Source: a virus. Taken from it: DNA of 58,672 bases. Both the position numbers and the translations under genes were made by a program. The stretch is taken from positions 1 to 58,672 of IMG/VR virus record IMGVR_UViG_3300046336_000091. The stretch is one strand, 5' to 3'. Positions 40,401 to 49,800 of this stretch are shown here, one piece after another (within the stretch, counting starts at the first letter, position 1; every line of letters begins with the position of its first letter). Under the pieces are notes generated by a model, which was not told where the DNA came from, did not search any database, and saw only the letters and a list, made by a program, of their open reading frames with translations.

Positions 40401-41679
40401 GTTTGTGGACAAGAATAATATCTATGCACGCACCCATAAGTCTATCTTAATGGTTCCTACAAATGTCCAACAGATAGAAGGCAATGAGACATCTGTCTAT
40501 CTCGGTAAAGCAGAAGTTATTCCATACGAACCTAAGGCAGTTTCAAACACAACTTGGTATGCTGGTGGTTATAATTTTATGCACCGCGTAAATACTGAAT
40601 TTGGTACACTATTAGTAGACATCTATAACCATAAGATATTTCTGTTTAGAGACGGTTTAGAAGACATTACCTTATCTATGCAACCTTTCTTTGATTCGTT
40701 CCTTAGATGGGACTTATTAGACTTTAACGTTGATTATAAATATAATAGAGTTATTACATACTATGATGCATGGAGAAAGAGAGTTCTTATTACAATGCAC
40801 CGTTGGGTATTGAATCCGAATACGCTTGAGAAGATTAAGGCTGGGCCAATATCCTATAATGATTCAACTAAACTCTTTAGATTTTCCTATAATGTTCTTG
40901 GAGTTCCATTTGAAGACTTACCGATAGAAGATATAGCAACCTTAGAGAAATATACCATCTCTTACGACTTCTCTAATAAAGCATGGGTGTCTTTTCATTC
41001 GTATGTTCCAGATTATGCTTTTGGACTTAAACAGGGATTCTTAACTCAGCATAAATATCCAGATAGTACACTAAACACAAATGCACTATGGCAACACTCT
41101 GATTCTAAGTTCAATGACAAGTCATACCTCATGTTTCAAGAACAGGACTATTCCTTCTCGATTGAGACAACAATTAATGGAGCGAACGAGATGTCTACTT
41201 ACCAGAAACAGTTAGATACGTTGATTATAGATTCTGCTCAATCGAAACAAGATAGTATAAATACAGTTAGGTGGGATACATTAGAAGCGTATACAGACAA
41301 ACAACATACGGGCGTAATTAACATATTACCTATTGTTCAAGATAAGACTTCGATGATACGTCAGAATCTTTATTCTACTAACTTTGCTGAACTATCAGAG
41401 AAAGAAGGTTATTATCACATCAACAAGATACTTGATAGAATTAAGGTCGTGAACAATTCGGCTAACTTTATCTGGACATTTAATAACCGTTTAAGAAAAA
41501 CACTCGATACGGCCAATATATACACGTCTCAAACAATGAATGCTGGAAGACTAAGTTCTAAGTGGATACGTGTTAAGTTAGGCTTACAATACAATAAAAT
41601 AACAGACATCGGAATTACGAATAAGGTCAAGCAAACAATTTTTTCTCTTGGTTCAGATGTAGATATAGTTCTAAGATAA
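37414..41679 (+). CDS. Muzzle / tail stabilisation protein
   Basis: At 1,421 residues this is the large tail nozzle protein. The start QKTLSNTFTGGMNWALLPQL and the following ENA-like LNAVTQDREGQLGGLSTEQ fit the conserved start of Bacteroidota-phage tail stabilisation proteins (F-x-G-G-M-N, then a NA and a G-x-L-x-x-E motif). The rest is beta-rich with many aromatic residues, as expected for a beta-propeller-like nozzle. It follows the tail tubular gene as in crAss-like gene order. Confidence 0.75.
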   Translation: MQKTLSNTFTGGMNWALLPQLVPPNQYEQALNAVTQDREGQLGGLSTEQSNFKCGTLPLDYVLIGHQLLSDTDKELYVLFYAGANGYGEIGIHNPTDCGYTKIVGSTCLNFNEQYPVSALLKIQDNSNRFVYFTDGVNPYRVINIDDKARYVTDPNLPTETLICDALLFAPNMETPYLKAIEVLDGGSLKMGHYQCYARYVDKELIVTNVIAQSNDVMINRYAASEGYFTIDGGYNISDAGIAAGTEQYPKTNKSIKYTLYNTDNRFDYVEFLIVLFTGGDNAISTVEKSAPIAISKTSSNPTDPNGTVTWVYTGYNGLSGYSINEVIIDKTILSTVKAHIQKDNRLFIANTVEETTMDYSLIQQAALSIPVRWRAERLPKFTANIEGNSKNMLEHKTYMRDEVYALGVQGRKKNGQRTPVFHIPGRAPLTGIGAPLSSGEIFTIRTNPTSGWDKKLLNIVSSTTIDATGNSVQTHEVEHLTKYIIGNQIERWRVYNTSNIDIVTPTEFGGIMAYYECDEVYPTIKTPNGLNLYGSLTGKSIRHHKMPDTNTILHCTDDEVRPLSLDIDLSLFVSSLPSVITNQVESWHIVQAERTDENKTVLDKGFTTYNEFNLYRDTPLAFYDSDKVISFYSPKSVFQRAGLNGTHYKIEWYNREQDVEANVSDYTYLQPNFVSMGGDNRKIVREFIQKLDTLGPLKYNPSNLAIKAFTYISPTTLSLTTDNFTLGSLGNITVTLRNRSFSNALLLFQMENGKVIKNPTDSAAFPNAKPFLTYGAIKQEKSVYGNLDLLTYFDTSRMLNSPNINTTINSNLHIIKSGDTFITPLHVHNIAFINYGSVQNNITEDFYYYIVESDLNAGMRHQWNVNQKTQGNLYHKGWYTWNGAPQRFGEDIEEYLVRMNGGIYAGFWSNSTADKRLFAPAYLYNKDYGYQAPIKPQYALSGQYDYIKFSEKNRHYYRIRYSEKSFQSARTDAYRDLRPNNYVDIDAQYGQINDLFVDKNNIYARTHKSILMVPTNVQQIEGNETSVYLGKAEVIPYEPKAVSNTTWYAGGYNFMHRVNTEFGTLLVDIYNHKIFLFRDGLEDITLSMQPFFDSFLRWDLLDFNVDYKYNRVITYYDAWRKRVLITMHRWVLNPNTLEKIKAGPISYNDSTKLFRFSYNVLGVPFEDLPIEDIATLEKYTISYDFSNKAWVSFHSYVPDYAFGLKQGFLTQHKYPDSTLNTNALWQHSDSKFNDKSYLMFQEQDYSFSIETTINGANEMSTYQKQLDTLIIDSAQSKQDSINTVRWDTLEAYTDKQHTGVINILPIVQDKTSMIRQNLYSTNFAELSEKEGYYHINKILDRIKVVNNSANFIWTFNNRLRKTLDTANIYTSQTMNAGRLSSKWIRVKLGLQYNKITDIGITNKVKQTIFSLGSDVDIVLR

Positions 41680-41696
41680 ACAAATCTTAAACGAGA

Positions 41697-43745
41697 ATGA
41701 AAAAGAAAATACAAAAACTTAGTCAAGGTGGAGATATTCTTGGAGGTATATCTAAATTTGCACCTCTGTTAAATATGGTAGCACCAGGATTAGGAACAGG
41801 CATAGGTGCTGTTGCGGGATTAGGTTCTTCCTACTTAAATAACCAAGAGATGAAACAGAAACAAGCAGAAATGGCTATGAACAATCCTGCTAACTATTCT
41901 AATCAGAATGCATTTGGTTATGCTCAAGGCGGTCCAGTTCTTCCTGCTCGAGACAATACATCTGTTCCTAATCCGATATTAAGACCTACGTGGATGGGAA
42001 ATATGCAGAATCAACAACACTTCTATGCTCATAATTCTCCAACACAAGCGAATCTAAACATGATGAACATGTACGGACAAGGAGCTCAAGACCTAAATAA
42101 CCAGAATGCAGCATATAAGAAATCTTTAACAAGTCCTTCTACATTAGGTTCTGTTATGGGCAACACAGCCCTTGATGCTTTAGGCTTGTTTGGAGGCAAT
42201 ATGATTAAGCCTGCTGTCAAAGGCGTTCAAATGGGAAGTGCAAATAAAGTAGAAGACCTTATGCCATTCTCTAATCTATTGAGATGGGCTGATGACATTA
42301 AGGTTCTTCCTAAGTCTAATATAGGATTTAAAGACGGTGGAGACTTGTCTAAATTAGCCCAAGGTGCTGGCTTAGTTACAGGAGCTCCTAATCAGATAGA
42401 TGGTAATAACATGAACTATAAAGGTTCTCCAATAGCCCTTAATCATGGTGAGACCTTAGATACGAATAAGGATAGAGTTATCTCTACCAATTACTTTAAT
42501 CCTGTTACAGGAAAGAAAATAGTAGATGAAGATAAAGCGTTAAAGAGAAGTAGAGGGAAAGCAGAAAAGATACTTCAGAATGGTTCAGATGTAGCTGCCA
42601 TGAATACTGTTAAATATACACAACAGAAAGAAGATGGACTCTATCGTATGCAAGAGATGATTGCTCAAATGGCAGGAGATAGGAATAGACCACAAGACCA
42701 ACCTCCGCAAGGATATTACAAAGGTGGAGAGATTGGCAATGAACAAGGAGTTCCTCTAAACAAGTTCTATGAAGAGATGATGAATTCACAAGGAAGAGGC
42801 ATTCAAGTAGAACAAGTTACAAATAACGATACTTTGAATCAAGTAATAGTAGATGCATCTAATAAAGCAGCTAAAAATATTAAACAGAATAAAAAGTCTA
42901 TTGCTCATTCTGAAGATACGGCTAAGATTCAGAGAGAACTAAAAGCTCTTGGTTACGATTTAGGTAATTATGGGAATAAAGGCGTAGATGGTATATGGGG
43001 TAAGAAAACTGAATCTGCTTATAATGATTCGGTTAAGAAAGGAATATACTATAAAGAAGGAGAGTTAGATTTAACAGATGAGCAGCAAGGATATCAAGCG
43101 AAGTTTAAGCATGGCAATAAAGATACAGACGCTTTTCTTACTGGGCTTCAAAATTCTAATGCTCTAAAGTTTGATGAATTTAATAGTGGAAATGGATTAC
43201 TCGATAGCATGATTTATGGACTTGGAGCGAATCAAAGAAAACATGATGAAAAAGTTCAAAAATGGTATGAAGCTCATCCTTACGAAGGTGTTCCTAAATC
43301 TTCTCTAATGAGTAAAGAAAACTCAATTCGCAAACAAAAGGTAAAAGCTGCTATTTCTAAAAAAGAGATGATTCGTCCTGATGATAGTTCAACTGTCATA
43401 GGTACTCCATTTGTGACCAATAGCACTACTAAAAAAAAAGAACCTGTTTCAGCTCCCATTAAATCTACTCCAAATTGGGAAAATGCTCCATTGATTGAAG
43501 CGTATAGAAATGACCCTGACAAGAGTAGTTATCGTAATGCGCCTAAAAAAGAAGAAGGCAATTCTATGTTATGGCAAATGCTAACTATACTAAAGAATAA
43601 CGAAGAAGGAAAATCATTAAGAAATGGTAGAGCTCAAGACGAAGTTACTAAGCAGGTATTATCTAAAAAGTATGTTACAGGTGGTCCAATAGACTGGGAA
43701 AAGAATATGCAAAACTTAGGGAATGTGAATCAACTATATGCCTGA
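41697..43745 (+). CDS. Cargo/virion protein with peptidoglycan-binding motif
   Basis: 682 residues. A basic start and a Gly/Ala-rich hydrophobic helix (about 20-48) resemble ejected internal proteins. Several GG-containing phrases recur (QGGPVLP, DGGDLSKLAQGAGLV, KGGEIG, TGGPIDW), as does an ALNHGETLDTN phrase typical of this family in Bacteroidota phages. Residues about 404-445 (KIQRELKALGYDL, VDGIWGKKTESAYND) match a PG_binding_1 domain. It likely helps the DNA channel cross the cell wall. It overlaps the next gene by 8 bases and ends in TGA. Confidence 0.7.
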   Translation: MKKKIQKLSQGGDILGGISKFAPLLNMVAPGLGTGIGAVAGLGSSYLNNQEMKQKQAEMAMNNPANYSNQNAFGYAQGGPVLPARDNTSVPNPILRPTWMGNMQNQQHFYAHNSPTQANLNMMNMYGQGAQDLNNQNAAYKKSLTSPSTLGSVMGNTALDALGLFGGNMIKPAVKGVQMGSANKVEDLMPFSNLLRWADDIKVLPKSNIGFKDGGDLSKLAQGAGLVTGAPNQIDGNNMNYKGSPIALNHGETLDTNKDRVISTNYFNPVTGKKIVDEDKALKRSRGKAEKILQNGSDVAAMNTVKYTQQKEDGLYRMQEMIAQMAGDRNRPQDQPPQGYYKGGEIGNEQGVPLNKFYEEMMNSQGRGIQVEQVTNNDTLNQVIVDASNKAAKNIKQNKKSIAHSEDTAKIQRELKALGYDLGNYGNKGVDGIWGKKTESAYNDSVKKGIYYKEGELDLTDEQQGYQAKFKHGNKDTDAFLTGLQNSNALKFDEFNSGNGLLDSMIYGLGANQRKHDEKVQKWYEAHPYEGVPKSSLMSKENSIRKQKVKAAISKKEMIRPDDSSTVIGTPFVTNSTTKKKEPVSAPIKSTPNWENAPLIEAYRNDPDKSSYRNAPKKEEGNSMLWQMLTILKNNEEGKSLRNGRAQDEVTKQVLSKKYVTGGPIDWEKNMQNLGNVNQLYA

Positions 43746-44664
43746 TGGTTCAGAGATTGACCCGATATACGGAACTAATCCTTTGCCATTAAGAACACCT
43801 ATGATTCCAGACTCTATTCAGTCTATGTTTAATCCTGATGCTGGTAGGGGAGATAATGGCGCTTTCTTAAATAGGAGTAATCACTACATTACGGCGCCTT
43901 TGCCATTAGGAAGAGAAAAAGGAAGTCACGCATTAGATGTTCGAGTTAATCCTGATTTAGCTTCTTTGGATACAGACCCTTATGGGAATGCGCTTCAGAC
44001 TGCTTTATCAGAGCAAGGAGCTGGCATTGATACTAAGTTTGCGCCTAAGCAACATAATCCTAATTTCTGGTCTCAATCAACACAAGGAGAAAAGATAGGC
44101 ATGGCAGGACAAGCAGCTTCTCTTATTGCTAAAGGAATAGAATCCTTTCAACCGCTTCAACAACAAGCTACACGTCTTAATACAGCTCCTATTTCTTTAA
44201 CTCAATTAGACCCTTCTTCTATCTTAAACAGAAATCAACAATCCTACCAATCAGCCTTAGCAGCCAATCAAGGCAATACCTCTAATCAGAATGTAGGTAT
44301 ACAACAAGCCTTATTTGCAAACAAGCTATCTGCGGATAATCAAGCACTTTCTCAATTTCAACAACAGAATGCTTCGCTCAAAGATAACTATGAACAAAGA
44401 TTGGCTCAACGTATGGGAGAGAATAATCAATCTGCTAACCAAACAGATGATATTATGGCAAGACGTAGAGGAACACGAGAAAACATGAGAATGGGACTTT
44501 ATGGAGATGTTGCTACTATGGGTATGAATGTAGGTAACTTGATGAATACACGTATGTCTAACCAAGCAGGCTTACAAATGATGAAAGGAATAGCACCTGA
44601 TGTATGGGCTAATCAAATGAAAAATATGTCTCCAGCAATGAAGCAATACTTTGGACTTCAATAA
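43738..44664 (+). CDS. Gln/Asn-rich virion-type protein, 308 aa
   Basis: The frame starts within the last bases of the previous gene (ATGCCTGA). The product is rich in Gln, Asn and Ala, with a disordered Pro-containing start (residues 1-60) and a helical rest (about 110-300), the style of cargo or tail-tip proteins. No motif is known to me. Position between two virion-type genes argues for a virion protein. Confidence 0.6.
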   Translation: MPDGSEIDPIYGTNPLPLRTPMIPDSIQSMFNPDAGRGDNGAFLNRSNHYITAPLPLGREKGSHALDVRVNPDLASLDTDPYGNALQTALSEQGAGIDTKFAPKQHNPNFWSQSTQGEKIGMAGQAASLIAKGIESFQPLQQQATRLNTAPISLTQLDPSSILNRNQQSYQSALAANQGNTSNQNVGIQQALFANKLSADNQALSQFQQQNASLKDNYEQRLAQRMGENNQSANQTDDIMARRRGTRENMRMGLYGDVATMGMNVGNLMNTRMSNQAGLQMMKGIAPDVWANQMKNMSPAMKQYFGLQ

Positions 44665-44684
44665 CCTAAACAAAAAGAAACGCA

Positions 44685-46820
44685 ATGCCAATTAATCAAT
44701 ATTTTAACTACCAACCACTACAACAGGCAGACTATTCATTCCATGCACCATTAGAGATGATGGGTAAGACTTTGTCCTATCTTCAGGATAAGTCTGACAA
44801 GAACTATGCTGCATTAGGAGAAGTGCCAAGTCTGCTCAATGTTCCTGTTTTAGAAAAAGATGCTCAGTTAAGAGCCAATATAGAGAATAAGTATAGAGAT
44901 AGGATTAAACAATTAGTCGATAAAACAGGAGGAGACTATTCTGGTGTCCAGAAAGATGTACTTGCTATCCAGAATGACCTTAGAAAAGACTTATCTTTCT
45001 CTGGAAACTTAGGCGCGTTGAAGTCTAACTATGACGAGTTTGGTGCTTACCAGAAAAGATTAACAGACAATAAAACCCTAACGAACTACCAGCGTTCAGG
45101 TGCAATAAATACATCTCTAAAGAATTATCAAGGTGCAGGAGAGGTAGACGCTTTAACAGGCAAGTATAACCGATTCTCTGGTATAGACATAGATGGATTT
45201 GATGTCCAGAAACATTTGCACGATATTAGAGACCTTAAACCTTCATCAGAAGAACAGATAAGAACTTATAAAGAAGGTAATGACATCATAGATAGAAAGT
45301 CTGCTGTTAAGGGTGTATCTTATAAGAATGCCTATGAAGTAGCCAAAGCTGACTTATTTTCCAATCAGGCTTATCAACAACATAGGAGACAAATGGCAGC
45401 TATTGGAATGGCTATTGACCCGAGAGATGAACATGCTGCCTTAGATGCTTTTGCAGAACAAAGAAGCTTTAAAGAAGTATCAGATGACTTAAAGAGAACC
45501 AATACTGGTGATAGAGAATTTGCAGAAAGAAGAAGACACAATTTAATGATGGAAGGATATATGAAACCCGAACCTGTTGGACAATTAACATTAGAAGCTG
45601 GTAAAGGGAATGGAATACCATTAGAAAGAGAAATTAATACCACATCTAAATTAGAGCCAATTTATGATAAAGACTTCATTGAACTGTCTGAAGGACAGGC
45701 ATATCTTGGATATAAGCCAGTATCTAAAGGTGATGAAACATTAGACTATAATCACTCTTATGTTAAAACAGACCAATATGGAATATCTGGTCAAGCTCTA
45801 ACAATGGCAGGTAACCAATTAATGAGAGGTCAAAAGACAGCATTGAAGATGAAAGAAGTTAAAGATAAAGATGGTAATAAGACTCAAGTACCCGTTCCTT
45901 TCTCTGAACTCAATATTGATGAGAAGCAAGCTCAATTAGGTGCATGGAATAAAGACAAGTCAACTCAACAATCTCTTGTTCAGTTTACTAAGAATAACTA
46001 TGGAACAATTGCACGTCAAAAGAACTTTACTTCCTCTTCAGTATTTACTATTGGAGATACTAAGAAACAAGATGAATTAGGTGGGTTGTATGAAGGTCAA
46101 TCAGGATTGATTACTGTTTCAGATACCCAAGGTGCTTCACAAGGAACACTTCAAGACCAGATATCGGCTTTCTCAAATACAGTAGGCGATGGCTCTAAAG
46201 TTAAAGTAACAGCAATTGGACCTTCTCCTTCAGCCAATCCTTCTGTAACAGGAAAGATGTCAGTTCGTCTTACTGTTCAAGGAAAGGCAGGACAACCTAT
46301 TTCTAAGATACTATTCCTCGACAATCAAGACCCTGCTCTTCAACAGACTTATAAATCTGCTGTTGCAGCCTTTGCTCCTAATCAAGAGCAATTTGTATTT
46401 CAGCATAACGGAAAACCTGTACATTATGAAACATCTTATACAGAGTCTTTAACGTCTCCAGATGGAAGTATATCTTCTATGTTTAGGGTTGCTCGACCTA
46501 CTTCGCCATCAGAAATAGCAGAGAATAAGCGCTTAGGAATTGATGGGACTGCCTTCATAGACAATGAAGCTGCTCTTAGCTTAGGCTCTCAAGTAGGTGT
46601 TAACCATACTATTATTGGCGGTAATAACAGAAAGGGATTAATTGAAGTGTTAGAGAATCTACCAAATGGCAAGTCTGTTAAAAAGACTTATCGGATTAAT
46701 TCTCTAACACAATTGTATCCTTCTTTACAGGAAGCAACACCTCAATTAGCGCCATCTAAAGCAACAAAGTCTACTCGTTATAGTCAATCCCAATCTTCAA
46801 GTTATTCGGAGAATGATTAA
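44685..46820 (+). CDS. Large virion/cargo protein, 711 aa
   Basis: The N-terminus (INQYFNYQPLQQADYSFHAP, then a helical YLQDKSDKNYAALGEVPSLL) is of a type common to structural proteins in this region of Bacteroidota phages. The N-terminal 300 residues are helical; the C-terminal 400 are beta-rich with Ser/Thr/Gly phrases and a low-complexity Ser/Gln tail. No enzyme motif is seen. Likely a cargo protein delivered with the giant protein encoded next. Confidence 0.6.
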   Translation: MPINQYFNYQPLQQADYSFHAPLEMMGKTLSYLQDKSDKNYAALGEVPSLLNVPVLEKDAQLRANIENKYRDRIKQLVDKTGGDYSGVQKDVLAIQNDLRKDLSFSGNLGALKSNYDEFGAYQKRLTDNKTLTNYQRSGAINTSLKNYQGAGEVDALTGKYNRFSGIDIDGFDVQKHLHDIRDLKPSSEEQIRTYKEGNDIIDRKSAVKGVSYKNAYEVAKADLFSNQAYQQHRRQMAAIGMAIDPRDEHAALDAFAEQRSFKEVSDDLKRTNTGDREFAERRRHNLMMEGYMKPEPVGQLTLEAGKGNGIPLEREINTTSKLEPIYDKDFIELSEGQAYLGYKPVSKGDETLDYNHSYVKTDQYGISGQALTMAGNQLMRGQKTALKMKEVKDKDGNKTQVPVPFSELNIDEKQAQLGAWNKDKSTQQSLVQFTKNNYGTIARQKNFTSSSVFTIGDTKKQDELGGLYEGQSGLITVSDTQGASQGTLQDQISAFSNTVGDGSKVKVTAIGPSPSANPSVTGKMSVRLTVQGKAGQPISKILFLDNQDPALQQTYKSAVAAFAPNQEQFVFQHNGKPVHYETSYTESLTSPDGSISSMFRVARPTSPSEIAENKRLGIDGTAFIDNEAALSLGSQVGVNHTIIGGNNRKGLIEVLENLPNGKSVKKTYRINSLTQLYPSLQEATPQLAPSKATKSTRYSQSQSSSYSEND

Positions 46821-46851
46821 GATGAGACATATCAAACTAATCGCTATTGCC

Positions 46852-46859
46852 TATCTTTG
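46852..46859 (+). promoter_or_regulatory. Possible -7 box ahead of the giant gene
   Basis: TATCTTTG, identical to the box of the rightward promoter at 6418, lies 39 bases before the giant gene. No TTG is seen at -33. It may allow separate transcription of the giant gene. Confidence 0.4.
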
Positions 46860-46898
46860 CCGTAAAAAATAAAACATAACTTCTAAATTCTACCTTTC

Positions 46899-49800
46899 AT
46901 GGACGAACAAGGACAAGACCCGTTTGCAGGAGGACTGCAACCACTAAAGAATACATACCAAAGACAATTTCAGACATTAGATAAGCCGACAGAAATGGAG
47001 GCTTATAATGAATACGATAGAGGCTTTATTCCTAATTCAGGAATGAGTCAAGAACACAATAGAGCAAATAACCAGTCAAGTGGAGACTTACTTGCTAAGG
47101 CTGTTAAACGCTTAGCAATCTCTACTCCATTAAAGTTTGCTGAAAGTATCTCAGACTTAGGAGGTTTCTTGACAGGAACTTCAGCTATGGACAATCCATT
47201 ATCTGTTGGATTAAGACAAGCAGAAGATGCATGGAAAGAAATGAATCCTGTTTATCGTTCTCAAAAGTATGACGAAGGAACAGTATGGGACAAGATGACA
47301 TCTGGTTCATTCTTAGCTAATGACCTTATTGATGGTGTGGCTTATATGGCTTCAGCATGGGGTGGTACAAAGCTGATTGGTGCTGGTGTAGGAATGGCAC
47401 TGAAGGCTACTATGCCTGAATTGGCATTAGCAGAAGCAGCAATGGCTAATGGTCAACAATTGAGTGGCGGTTCTAAGTTTGTCCAGACACTTCTTAATCG
47501 TGGCTTAGACGCCAATAATATTACACGTGGTACTGTAACAGCTTTAAATACGATTTCAGAAGCAACAGCAGAATCCGTAGACTCTTATACTCAAGTCAAA
47601 CAAAACTTGCTCAGAAAGAAGCAATTAGGGCTTATGGGCCATTCTGGTTATGAGGACTATGCAAATATAGGAGATGACCAAATAGAATCTGAAGCAAGAA
47701 GTGCTTATAAGGAAACCTTTGTTGGTAATGCGGCTATCTTAATCCTGCCTAACTGGTTAGAATCTGGTTGGTGGTTAGGAAAAGCAGGTAAAGCAGGTGC
47801 TCGTGCAACCTTAACAACAGCTTTCAGAGCAGGAGAAACGCAATTGGCTCAAGAGGCAGAAAAAATGGGTTTCAAACATGGAGCTATTGCTTTTGCTAAA
47901 GGCTTTGCTACGGAAGGCTTATGGGAAGAGAATCTTCAAGGCGCACTTCAAATGTACGAGAAGTCTATCTCTGACCCGACACTCTCTAATCGCGATAGAG
48001 GGCTATTTCCTGGCATTGCAGGCACTTTAAAGAATTCAGCAACAAACTTAGCAGGGTTTAGCAAAAGTCTCTTAGGAGGCAATATTGATGCCAATTCAGA
48101 AGAAGGTCAAGGTGCTATCTCTATCTGGTTAGGCGGTGCTTTAGGCTCTCCTATGGCATTGATGGGTCATTACCGTGAACAAGTGGACAATAAGAAACAG
48201 AGAACAGAACTTCAGGCTGAGTTAGATAGAGCACATCAGAATAGTAAAATATTAGGTCATGGATTCAATAAAGAGATAAACTTTGCTGTTGACTCGATTG
48301 AGAAAGATGATACTGGAAAGATAAAGAAAGATGCTGAAGGTAATCCTATTATCAAGTTTGATATAGAGAAGAAGACTCGAGATTTGATTTCAGGATTTTT
48401 TAAAGAGATGTCTGCTAACCATGCTGTTTTAGCGGATATGGCAGACAATGAAATCTATGGTGCTGTTAATACACATTTCTCTGCCTTCAACGCGGCTATG
48501 GAAATAGAACAGTCAAGATGGGATAAAGGGATTAAGGATGTCTTTGCTGAAAGATTGGTTAAAAACTTTGAAGAGATGTCTAAGGGAACAGAAGCTGTAC
48601 CAGAAAGTAAAGACGAACAAGGCAATGTTATACCAGCTCAAGAAGCTGTTGAAGGAACGAATGTAGGTAGAGGACTTTTTAAATTAGAGCTCTTAAACTC
48701 TTATCGTGACTTGTACCGTAATGAATATCAAGCAGCCTATAACAAAGCATTTAGAAGCTTTGACGGCAATGACGAGAACAAGAAACGTTTCTTATTAGAC
48801 ATGGTTCAGAATAGAACGATTGAGATGTTTAGGTTACAGATGTTAAAGAGCTTGAGAGATGGTAATGGTTCTCTAACAACAGATGGTTTAGCAGAACCCT
48901 ATATCAAGTCTAAGCAAGGAAGAGAAGACATAGAGAAGTTGATTGCCGAGAAAGAAGCTCAAATAGAAAAGTTTAATCTTAGGACAAACTCGAAAGGCAT
49001 AGAAGCAATGTATGGAGAATATCAGAAGTCTCAATCGGTAGATGATGTTCAGGAAGCATTGGGTAATGCAGTAAAAGAAGTAGCAGATTTAACCAAAGAA
49101 CTTTCTGCAACAACAGAAACAGAGGTAGAGCAAACAACTAAAGATGCAGACGGCAAAGATGTAGTGACTAAAGTAAAGCAACAAGTAGGCATTTCAGAAG
49201 AAAAAAGAAAAGAGCTGAATCGGAAGATTCAAGAAAAGAAGAATGAAGTATTTCTTAAACGTCAAGAATATGAAGAACAGGCTGGTATTCACGCTAAGTC
49301 TATCTCAACCAACTTTTATCATGATAAAGACCTTGCAAAAGATGCCTTAGCTGGTAAAGATGTTAGAGGAATGGGACGTTACCAATATGAAAGGTTAGCT
49401 CATTCAAGAACTAAGATAGGTGGTAGATTTAGTAGATACCAGAATAGAAGAATGGGTCAAGTTCAAGATAGTCTTATCGCTCAAGTAGCGGCTAATATTC
49501 AAGCGAATAGAGAAAAGATGGCAGGGGACTTAACCTTAGTTGACCGTGTTCAAGACTTGATGGACCAATATGAAGATGCACTACTTAATCCTCAAGCAGG
49601 TTCAGAAGAAATACGTCAACAATTACAAGAAAATGAAGAGAAGTCTCATCTATTATATCAAGAAGAAAAAGATTTAGATTTAAGATATACAGAAGAATTA
49701 AAGTATGCAACAACTTCTTTGTTGCGAAATCGCATTGATAAGACTTTCCAAAAACAAAGAGCCTTATTAAGTGAAAGAAGAGAGCTGTTAATTAACGAGT

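Noticed and set aside
6445-46820. General recoding of TAG to an amino acid in late genes
   Set aside because: Several late genes end in TAG at sensible places and the giant frame contains no TAG; only one internal TAG is seen, so a genome-wide change is not supported by this window.
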